Shown here in pieces: positions 1-8,369 of a stretch of 64,000 nt of DNA. How positions within the stretch are numbered: position 1 is the first letter of the stretch; every line of letters starts with the position of its first letter. The stretch lies in assembly GCA_963971285.1 (NCBI GenBank), contig OZ020246.1, positions 9,593,217 to 9,657,216 on the forward strand. Direction: 5' to 3'. Source of the DNA: Astropecten irregularis. Taxonomy: Eukaryota > Echinodermata > Asteroidea > Paxillosida > Astropectinidae. Below the pieces are notes generated by a model that worked only from the letters and a program-made list of their open reading frames with translations, was not told the DNA's origin and did not search any database. The position numbers and the translations under genes are program-made.

Positions 1-81
1 GTCTTTATACCCTGTAAGTTATAGGTAAATCTGTGAACATTCTTGTTTTGGTCTGCTACCAAAGTATGATACTACCTTTAA
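1..81 (+). repeat. MITE family A, right end (copy A1)
   Basis: The window opens inside a family A element. The right-hand part is present and ends in the terminal repeat ACCAAAGTATGATACTACCT followed by TTAA. The left part lies before the window. Confidence 0.85.
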
Positions 82-593
82 TGTTGCCTGTCTTGTCTGA
101 GATTTGGGATATTAATTGATACTTTGATAGTCTCAATAAACTTCTTTTCCCCAGTCCATTTCAATGACTGCTTATAAATATCTAACTTTCCTGTTATTCA
201 TTTTTTAACATAATGAAATTTGACATTTTTTCATTTAGATTTTAATTGGAAGTGATCTTATTGAAGAAAAATCATGCAAGAATTAAGTCAGAATATTGTG
301 TAAACTTGGCGATTTTTGTTCTCAAGCCCTTATGGAAATATAAGATTTTGGAAGATGGACTTAACCTGGGGTGTTAAAGTGCCACCATGAATAGTTAATT
401 CAAATGTTGACGGCTGGGCATACCCACATTATTATCTATTTGTTTTTGCAAAGTTTGCAAGGCGCCTGTTCCCAACCAGACTGTGAATTATAGGAGTGCG
501 CCCTCTATATTCACGGAGTGGAGAGTCACAAGCTAAGTCCTTGTTACAACAGTAGCACAATTACTTGTAAATACATGTATTTGTAAAATGTGA
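82..593. other. non-coding stretch upstream of a polyA signal
   Basis: No convincing reading frame or splice site was seen. It could be the 3' UTR of a gene that starts before the window, because a good polyA signal follows at 594. That is inference only. Confidence 0.3.
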
Positions 594-599
594 AATAAA
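594..599 (+). terminator. possible polyadenylation signal AATAAA
   Basis: A perfect AATAAA is followed within about 20 bases by a T/G-rich stretch (CTGGCTTGTTGATG), the usual arrangement at a cleavage site. It may end an upstream + strand gene. No exon of such a gene was identified in the window. Confidence 0.35.
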
Positions 600-1114
600 T
601 CTGGCTTGTTGATGACAGAAATTAAATGTCTTCGATTTATCATTTGTTGTCAATATTAGCTATATGTTTTTATTTATTTATTGATGTTGTTTGTTCAGAA
701 ATCACAAAGGCCAAGTTAATAATATGCATCAGTAAGACTTATATGTAGGTAAAATCTGGCCTGTCTGAAGACATACACTGTATATGTTTTCCATGTTTTC
801 TTTGATGAAAAGAAAATTGGCGAATTGAGCTATTTCCAGAATGGTTGAGAAAACAAATCTATACAATTGAATGAAGTTGTTTTGTTTTTCAAAGGGATCA
901 ACTTTAATGAATTAAAATCAACCAAAATAGATGTCTTCTTTTTTTAGCCAGGTGCATCGAATGCACATTATTCCTTTAAACCACCGTTTTTTGCTTTCAT
1001 TACATCGGAGGCTGAGAACATAAGCCATCCAATTATCTAAATATAGCCGTGACGCTCAGACGAAATCACTTTTGTCAACAAAAAACGGCTCAAAAAGCGC
1101 CTACGTGAGGAGGC

Positions 1115-1149
1115 CCATATATGGAGCGAGGAAAACATATTACTTCCGG
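1115..1149 (+). promoter_or_regulatory. CArG box plus ETS site, candidate core promoter
   Basis: CCATATATGG at 1115-1124 is a perfect SRF-binding CArG box. About 18 bases further on, ACTTCCGG (1142-1149) matches an ETS-factor site. SRF with an ETS-class TCF is a known serum-response pair. A strong splice donor (AAGG|GTGAGT, after 1162) follows directly, so this may be the promoter of a short non-coding first exon, possibly of the gene starting at 8010. Binding and transcription are inferred. Confidence 0.35.
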
Positions 1150-1324
1150 GTCAACACGAAGGGTGAGTATGACCTTTGTACGTCAACAACATGCACGACA
1201 CGATCAGTCTAGAGACCGTAAGAGCTGAAACAAATTCTGTGTTTTTAGTTGGACTTTTCCTTAGGTAACTGTGATTCTGGGCATTTCTGTACATTCTGTG
1301 AAGATTGAAGAGGGTTCGGTGAAC

Positions 1325-1362
1325 ATGTGGGACACGGTGCTGCTGGTCGTTGGTGGAATAGT
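1325..1362 (+). CDS. possible short first coding exon (hydrophobic start)
   Basis: An ATG opens 12 hydrophobic codons (MWDTVLLVVGGI) that run into a strong donor, AGT|GTAAGT, after 1362, leaving phase 2. This could be the first exon of a small membrane or secreted protein, or an upstream frame in an alternative leader of the 8010 gene. I found no partner exon in the right phase that I trust. Confidence 0.15.
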
Positions 1363-1370
1363 GTAAGTAT

Positions 1371-2387
1371 TTTAACGTCGATAAAAATCTACACCATTTC
1401 GTTTTTGGGAGTGAATGCATTCCTCAATACAAGTTACATGTACGCCCACGCAGTACGTGTAGGCCTATGAAGTAAATAATTTGTATGTCAGTACTGTAGC
1501 AGTAGCAGCAGTACACACATGTTTGCCTACTCAAGTTATACCATGGTCTTGAGCCTGGAGGAAGGCAAAAACAAGTAAATCTGAGTTATTTCGTGTACAA
1601 CCAGATAGCAAGGAAAGAATTCACCATCAAGTTCATCACAAAATATGTCGAAAAAAAATTGAATCTGGGGCACCGAAATATTTTGAATTTTGTATGCCAA
1701 TCCATACACTTACACAGCCGGCCCATGCCTGCAGTAATAGTAGTAATGCTATTGCTAATTTTAATACAGTAATGAGTATCACAGCCTTTGTTTTAGTTAG
1801 TGTTCTACCGACGGTGCAGTGTACTGTACTGTAAGATGAAATAAAAAAATTAATAAAACTACGTTTTGTTTAGCATCCCCGCCCAGTTCCTTTTTGGATG
1901 TCGTATGCTTTTTTCTTTTCTTTTTGTTTTGTGTAAAACCCCAAAAAGTGTAGGGCCTAAATGTCATGATATTTTCTGGCGGCGGAATGATTTTTAAAAA
2001 GTCGTTGTTTTTTATATACAGTATACTCAATTGTCACTGTATTTCACACTCTTTTTTGAGTGTGATTAATTCGGCAAGCTGTGCGGTCAGTGTACCTGTT
2101 TTTTAGGTATCAAGTTTTCAAGGGTTGGCCTTCTATACGTACGTTACTGGCAGCGATGCGCAGGCCTGCACCACACAATCAGTTGGTTTGTTTTGTGAAC
2201 GGTACATGCTCAGCTCCACCGCAAGCCAAACTACAATGTCAACAGTTCTGTATTACTTTTTGTCTTGCTTGGAATAAATGCTTACACCCGCGAAAACCGG
2301 TACATGGAGGTTACTATAGTTGGTTGTCTGCTACACTGATCTCTATAGATGTCCTGTGATCAGTGCTCTGCTGTGTGAATAGCGCTC
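1371..2387. other. non-coding stretch, no clear content
   Basis: The sequence is AT-rich with short open frames only. None has splice signals or composition that looks coding. Confidence 0.3.
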
Positions 2388-2540
2388 CGCACTAATGGCG
2401 TCACAAAATCCCCGGATATCAGACAAACATTGTCTCACACACGTAGTGCACATGCACGCGCCCGCCCACACACGTGTGCATGATTGCAATGTTTGTCTGA
2501 GGTCCGGTGCTATTTTTAGCGCAAGTGCGGAGCGCTATTG
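2388..2540 (+). repeat. MITE family C, copy C1
   Basis: Ends AATAGCGCTCCGCACT and AGTGCGGAGCGCTATT are inverted repeats of each other. Between them lie the family marks GACAAACATTG and CAATGTTTGTCTGAGGT and a CA/CG-rich centre. Four copies of this 130-160 bp family occur in the window. The superfamily is not certain. Confidence 0.8.
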
Positions 2541-3346
2541 CGAGTGAAAGCAGATGAGGCTGCTGCACTGGCTAGGAGGCTGCTGCTGTATTGTGTAGCA
2601 TGCTGCGTGAAAATAAAAGATGCTTGTTAACGGCGTGGAGCAGCAGTATTAGAAAGTCCCCATGGTAAGCTTTGAATCGCCACGATTTGTGGCGCTCCCC
2701 TGAACGTCAGCTGTACTGCTGTCAATAAAAACGGCTGAAGTTGAGATTATTGAATGCATTGAGAACAGTGTGTAAGAAGAGTCTTTAAAACCCTAGATTG
2801 AAATCATTTCTACAACACTTTAAGTTCATTGTAAAAATACAATCTTCTTAACCACTTGTTATTCTGACTTACATTTATTCATAAACCAGACTATAGTTAG
2901 CTAAGCTGCTCGTCTGTGAAACGTCGCATCTTCGTAACTGTTTAACCCCATAACTTCCTTAAAAAATCGAAGCCCTGCCCTTTTTACACAAATATTTACC
3001 TTGCTAATATTCAAGAGGACATCACCAACAACCTATTTACAGTAGGCGAGTTACTTACTTTAGTTATTATTTCCTTATAGTGTTGGAACCGGCTTACATA
3101 CATGTACATGTTCACAATTGCCCTATTCACTAAAATATGGACTTGGCCCGTTTAATATGATAATGTCAACTGGTGTATTAATCAATGGTACATCATGATT
3201 AATTTTTTGATGCTTTTTCTTGCATGAAACACAGCATGGAGGCATCCTAACTCTTTGCATTGTACTTACAATGTACCTGTTATTTAATGTAGGTTTTAAA
3301 AGATAGCATGTTGTAATGTAGTTTTAACTAAATAATGTCAAATGTC
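2541..3346. other. non-coding stretch, no clear content
   Basis: Nothing coding or repeated within the window was recognised here. Confidence 0.3.
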
Positions 3347-3485
3347 AATGGGAGACTTTTGAGAACTGGTCTTGAGTCAACAGCGCAGGCACAAACCATG
3401 CTTGCGCAATTGTGAGCATGCACGCATTGTATTGCGCGTGCACTGTTGACTCAAGACCGACTCTCCAATTTTAAGTCTCCCATTG
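3347..3485. repeat. foldback MITE family B, copy B1
   Basis: The element is almost entirely an inverted repeat. AATGGGAGACTTTTGAGA at the left pairs with TCTCCAATTTTAAGTCTCCC at the right, and GGTCTTGAGTCAACAG pairs with CTGTTGACTCAAGACC further in. The centre is a CG/CA-rich spacer (GCGCA, GTGAGCATGC). Copies B2-B4 share this plan. Confidence 0.85.
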
Positions 3486-3888
3486 ATTATTCCTTTAAAT
3501 TTTCCAAAGTAGTTTAGCTCAAAGTTCAGCCTCCGCCAATTTCTGCACAGCCACACGTCATGGTTTTACATCCAAGTCTTGCAGCAATTTACATAAATGT
3601 CCAATCATACATTAAGTATACACTGTATAATATGTGTACTGTAGGTGGTTTGGGCAGAGTACCAGCAGACAGTTAATCCTACCTTACATATAATTTACAT
3701 ATATAATACTTGTACCAGTAATACTTGAATATTCTTTATTCCAGAATACTTAGAGATTTCAAGGGAAAAAAGGATGATTGATGACCTCCACATAAATTAT
3801 CTGCATAGTCAATGGAAACTTTCCAAGTTGGCTACTAAATTCAAAATGTTAAATTTTTTTTCTAGTTATATCCTGTTGGAATGATTGC

Positions 3889-4596
3889 TTAAAGGTAGTA
3901 TCATACTTTGGTTTTTATCGAAGAAATACAGATTCATGGGCAAAAATATCAAGACAGATAAAGTCTTTTCTCTTTTATTTTTGATCTTTTAAAAGAACAA
4001 AAAGATTTTCGGTCGTGGTTTGATTAATTTCTGGATAAATACACCATTTCTGGCGGAGAAATGTAAACAGTATGTTTCTACCACCACCGTCTTCATACCC
4101 TGTAAGTCATATAGTGAAACCTCGATAACTCAAACTTGGATAACTCAAAAGTCCACTTAACTCAAAGTGATGCTTCGTTCCCGCCAAAAGAATAGGCTTT
4201 TGTGTACATAAATACTTCCTTATGTCAAATTACCTGTGACCAAAACCCTGCTTAAGTCAAATTTGTGTCCCTCTGAACAATAAAAAAATGGTAGCTGATC
4301 GAGTCTGCCCTTATCAGGTGCTGTAGGTATTATTGAAAATGAAGTACATGTAGTCATGTACATGTAATTTGGGCTATGTAACATGCCATTTCTATTGTGA
4401 GTCGATCCCCATACTTTATATGCACAAACCTGCATGAAGACGACTTAACAATTCTAAGTTGCGTTAGTCAAAGTCTGGATAACTCAAAGTTTACATTCAT
4501 TCCCTTGAGGTTTGAGTTATCGAGGTTTTACTGTATGTAAATCTGTGAACATTTCTATTTTTGTTTCTTACCAAAGTATGATACTACTACTTTTAA
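3889..4596 (+). repeat. MITE family A, copy A2, split by a pogo-like MITE
   Basis: Both terminal repeats are present (AGGTAGTATCATACTTTGGT at left, its complement at right) and TTAA stands at both ends. About 130 bases of the left half are missing compared with full copies. A 422-bp element is inserted at a TA in the right half. Confidence 0.9.
4112..4533. mobile_element. pogo/Tigger-like MITE nested in A2
   Basis: The ends TAGTGAAACCTCGATAAC and GTTATCGAGGTTTTACTG are inverted repeats of the CAGTRAAACCTCGATAACTC type known from pogo-class Tc1/mariner elements. TA is duplicated at 4110-4111 and 4534-4535. Removing the element restores the family A reading TCATATGTAAATC. There is no transposase frame, so it is non-autonomous. 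Sub-terminal GATAACTCAAA repeats are also inverted. Confidence 0.85.
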
Positions 4597-5084
4597 TCAA
4601 TATGATGAAATAGTGTCTTAAATTATAAAATTCTTTCCAAAATAATCATCAGTTATATAAACTAAAATAAATATTTGAGAAAACTTGTTATTTGAGAGGA
4701 ATATCATCTGTTTTTTCTTTATTACATGTACTTGCCTATGTTTTTGTTGTTGTTTTGAAATGTTTGTTTATTAAATAAACTTGGCATGACGTCAGTTTTG
4801 AAAGTGTCTTTCACTAAATTCACAAAGTGCACTGTGCCGCATATTGTGGGCTGACTGTCGTCACTTTTGGCATACTGTGATCTGATTATCCAGGCGTCTA
4901 TGATGTTGCACATATTCATGCTTGCCATATATTCATGTAGTGTACATGCTTAGGGTGCAATGCAACCTGTTGTAGGCCCTTCACTTGCACTGTTGAGATG
5001 CTGCAATAGCTGCATTTAATTTTTTTTTGTGAAATTTGACTGAACAAATTCTGACCAATATTATATATTATTGAGTAAGGTTTG
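4597..5084. other. non-coding stretch, no clear content
   Basis: AT-rich, with no exon-like frame recognised. Confidence 0.3.
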
Positions 5085-5290
5085 TAGTTTTTGCATGGTG
5101 GAGACACTAGAGAGAGTAAGGCTTGCGGTGACACCATGTACATGTATGTATCAAAAATCTCTTTCAGAAAGATGTGGGGTCCTGAAAAGGACCGATGAGA
5201 ATGGATTCTCGATGTTTCGACTAGTGTGCTCTAGTCGTCCTCAGGAGAGAGAGTGCCGGACTAGGTTTATTAATGTTGCAAGGTTATTCT
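5085..5290 (-). repeat. ribozyme-bearing short element, half copy (R1)
   Basis: This shares long similarity with one arm of the foldback at 41939-42196, including GACACCATGTA, GGTCCTGAAAAGGACCGATGAG and GATTCTCGA (sequence as on the + strand). It carries the hammerhead-like motif at 5205-5252. The family resembles the short non-autonomous relatives of Penelope-like retroelements (retrozymes). That assignment rests on the ribozyme motif alone. Confidence 0.55.
5205..5252 (-). ncRNA. hammerhead ribozyme-like motif (minimal type I)
   Basis: Read on the - strand: stem I strand TCTC, core CTGAGGA, a stem II of six pairs (GACTAG / CTAGTC) with loop AGCACA, core GAAAC, a one-pair stem III (A-U), a TC cleavage site, then GAGA which pairs with TCTC. 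This order matches the minimal type I hammerheads reported in Penelope-like elements. All core bases I can place are present. Activity is not shown. Confidence 0.6.
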
Positions 5291-5293
5291 GAC

Positions 5294-5394
5294 AAAACAT
5301 CACTATGCAATTGAAAAATATTTTTAAAAACTTTCAAATGAACAAAAATGGTGAAAGTTTTTAAAAATATTTTTCAATTGCATAGTGATGTTTT
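5294..5394. repeat. perfect 43-bp inverted repeat (hairpin)
   Basis: Arms 5294-5336 and 5352-5394 are exact complements, beginning AAAACATCACTATGCAAT, with a 15-base spacer. The spacer segment AATGAACAAAAAT also reappears inverted just outside the right arm (about 5398-5410). No terminal features of a known transposon were seen. Confidence 0.9.
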
Positions 5395-5851
5395 ATATTT
5401 TTGTTCATTTGTTTAAAGGTTTGATATACCAATTGAAAAAACAATTGGCAAATATTATCATACAAATAAATGTACATACATGTGGTACTGCCATTGAGTT
5501 GAGATACAATTTTGCTCTCACATTATATACTTTCCATTTCTGCCCTGTGCCAGATAGGGCCTACTGTCCATAATAAAATGAGTTCAAGTTACCTCAGCAC
5601 TGGTAATTACTATTCATTATTTGCCTGCCACTATACTTACATGAAGAAGTATTACAAAATGATTTGGCATGCATTAAGTACTACACTGTACATGTATGTT
5701 TGGTTGTGTAAGTTCCATTGGGACTCATGGAGATTTGTGAAGTATTTTCGCACGAAATTGTGTGTAATCTTTACAATTAGGCTAAAGTTTCACATTATTT
5801 ATCTCTTTTTATTAATGAGTGTGATTTGAAGCTTTGCATGGCGGGAGAATG
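5395..5851. other. non-coding stretch
   Basis: AT-rich sequence between two repeat elements. Short frames only, none supported as coding. Confidence 0.3.
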
Positions 5852-6005
5852 TAATAAAGTAAGCTTGCGGATACACCATGTCCTCAGGAGGACGGCCAGA
5901 GTACACTGGCCGGAACGTCGAGATCATTACTCTCACCGGTTCTTTTCAGAACCACACTTTCATAAAAGAGATCATACATGGTGTATCCGCAAGCTTACTT
6001 TATTA
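5852..6005. repeat. foldback element with ribozyme-like motif (R2)
   Basis: The arms AATAAAGTAAGCTTGCGG at left and CCGCAAGCTTACTTTATT at right are exact inverted repeats and extend through ATACACCATG / CATGGTGTAT. The centre carries a hammerhead-like motif at 5881-5926. GCTTTGCATGG just before the left arm matches the outer flank of R1 and R3, so all belong to one family. Confidence 0.7.
5881..5926 (+). ncRNA. hammerhead-like motif, stem II covaries with 5205-5252
   Basis: CTCAGGAGGAC, then stem II GGCCAG / CTGGCC with loop AGTACA, then GGAACGTCGAGA. Compared with the copy at 5205-5252, stem II differs at two positions on each side and both changes keep pairing (A-U to G-C, U-A to C-G). The core is imperfect: three extra bases lie in the CTGAGGA segment and GAAAC reads GGAAC. 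This copy is therefore probably not active. Confidence 0.5.
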
Positions 6006-7898
6006 TTTTTATTAATGCAAAAATAATAAATTATGTTTGTGTAATTTGATAGAAGAAAAGCAGTCCCCTTAACATTTGTTAAGGTTTGACTTAACACAAT
6101 TGAAGGGCGTTGTTTAAAATGTGCACCATACATACTGTACTTTGTTCCACGTTATTTTTTACCCACTCTAAACAGCTTCCTTCTACTGTGTCAATGATAC
6201 ACTTCAATTACATGTATGTACTTCAAACTTGAAAATTTTGTTTTGCTGATCAGTTAGAAACCAAACTTTCAGGGGTTTTCCTCTCAAGTTGTGTAATTTT
6301 GTGGACTTTCAGCCCTTGCCAATCACTGTGTTCTTTTATAACACATCATCCTTCCTGGATTATCGTCCTAATATTATGCAGGCAATTTTGTTCTGAATGT
6401 CAAAATTTGTCCGCCTTCCAAGAAAACCTGTTAAAAAGCTTCACAGTTGTAATTCCCCCGGTGGGCCATCCTGGATGCTTGCATAAAAACATCATACCGT
6501 ACTAGTATATAGTTAAACACATGCAGCATCCGGTCACACGTAGTCTGTTTAGATTCCTAGTCTGCCTTCAGGAATTGAGAAGTTTTCAGTTTTTCCAGAG
6601 GATGTTGAACTTGGGGTGTGATTTGAGAAAGGTGTCCATGTTTTTTTTCAGCGTACTTCTTCATATGAATACGTATGTATATGTCTTTTTCTATTCAAGT
6701 TGTAGGAGCGTTGATGCTGTATTTTCATGCTTTTTCTCCGAACTATTATGAAATTTATCTTCATGTATGATGCACCTTCAATAGGAAATTGTCTAACCAT
6801 GTTTATTAGGAGTCATGATAAAATGATGGATGGTACAAGTCTGCTGATGTCACAGATCATGCCCTGATCGTACGACTTAAAGAGGAATGACCCGTACAAT
6901 AATCGGATTGTTGGCCTCGCACGTTACACGAACACGGGTCTGTTCATTATTGTGTCTTACCAGACATTACATTCCATATAAAATTAAAAATATATGCATT
7001 ATAGTCATTGTCCATATGAATGGCACAGTGTACAATTACTCACGTCACTGCATTCCTGGCTTAATGTCTTCCGTTATTCATTTCCTGAGCTCAAAAAAAA
7101 ATGATGTTCATCTGCACTTACAATAGTTTTCTTTATTTCATCACGTACAAGATATTCAGCAGCATCAGACTGGCACACATCAATGATGTGGCATAATCTG
7201 GATAGTGATTTCGGGAAACTTTGGCCTGTAGTAATTTGTTTTGGTCACATTTTGTGAAATGTCCATTTATTGTTCGCTTCACGGACTTGTGGTGATATAT
7301 TGTAGGAGCTTAAGAGCAGTGGAGAATGCACTGGGCGCAAGGCACGTTGCTAGGTGTAATGCCCGCAGAGTCAGACAGTTTTATGACACGAGAAGTCCAG
7401 GCACTACAGTCAGTATATTGGTGAAGAGCACACTTTATGTGCATCTTTGACATTTACTTGTTCGTGTGTGCGTGTTGCATGTAGTCTTGTGTGTTGTTGA
7501 TGCTTTGAAGTGTTGCAGTGTGAGATTTCTGAGTTGCTGCTTGCACACACTCCCTGTGCGCCAGGGCTCGAGTCGAAGTCAGTCCTAGACAGTTGATTGT
7601 TTGTAGGTCAGTCAGCTATTAAGTTTGGGTACATATGTACAATTTGTGTGGCGTACATGTACTGTAGCATGGTATCAACAAGCTCATACTTGCTTTTGTA
7701 TACTTTGTAATGCCTTGTCTCCTAATTAGTAGTTCATGAGGAATTGATACATGTATGGCTTCCTATTTAAGGTTTATAAATTTATTTCAAAGTACTTCAA
7801 ATTTTTACGAACTTTCCATATCTTAGTTCCATTGCTGGGATAATGTGGTGCAGGATTTATTGTTTGACTTTGGTTTTTCTCTTACCTTTGATGTTTAG
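6006..7898. other. non-coding stretch before gene 1
   Basis: No exon was supported. A frame around 7300-7440 (LRAVENALGARHVARC...) has somewhat protein-like composition, but no convincing acceptor-donor pair in phase. Confidence 0.3.
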
Positions 7899-8009
7899 TG
7901 TGTGTGATACGACACGAGGACAAACAGTAAGACGGCAGTGATGATTACCGAGTCACCTTGATTGGATACATAGAAATAGAGCAGCTGAATCTGATCACTG
8001 AACATTTAA
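7899..8009 (+). other. 5' UTR part of the first recognised exon of gene 1
   Basis: A pyrimidine-rich tract ending TTTGATGTTTAG precedes 7899 and looks like a splice acceptor. The sequence from here to the ATG at 8010 would then be leader, which means a further upstream non-coding exon exists, possibly near 1.15 kb. A stop codon (TAA, 8007-8009) lies directly in frame before the ATG. Confidence 0.5.
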
Positions 8010-8369
8010 ATGCCGATGATGAAGACTGACGGGTTGCCAGGCGACGGGCAGGGGCGGAGCCGGTCGCACTTTCACCGCAGCCTCCCGAGCACTTTCCACG
8101 CCCAGGCGGAGGACGTACGCTCGCAGAGCGAGGACTGTCTCTCGGCCCTGAACGCGCTCTGCCGGTCAAGCGCGCTCCTGTCCGAGACCTTTGTGGGTGT
8201 CTTCCAGGACACGCCCTTCTTGGAGCTGGCGCTGCGCGTCAAGCAGGTGTCACAGGACTTGGCCGCCCGGACTCTTAATGCCAGCGAGCATATTCAAGAG
8301 GATGGTATCGCCATGGTTACCAGACTGATTGGGCGGGATGCTAAAGAGAAGACGAATGAGGGAGTACAG
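8010..8369 (+). CDS. gene 1 coding exon 1 (residues 1-120)
   Basis: It starts at an ATG preceded by an in-frame stop and ends CAG|GTGAGT in phase 0. The product is rich in Ser, Leu and Ala (ALNALCRSSALLSETFVGVF) and looks helical. GC content is much higher than the flanks. The ATG context is weak (T at -3); the nearby ATGs for residues 3 and 4 are alternatives. Confidence 0.85.

Noticed and set aside
2081-2359. 92-codon open frame on the + strand
   Set aside because: Runs up to a MITE, has no splice signals and no recognisable protein features.
7241-7450. possible exon with LRAVENALGARHVARC
   Set aside because: Composition is suggestive but no acceptor and donor in a phase that fits gene 1 were found.
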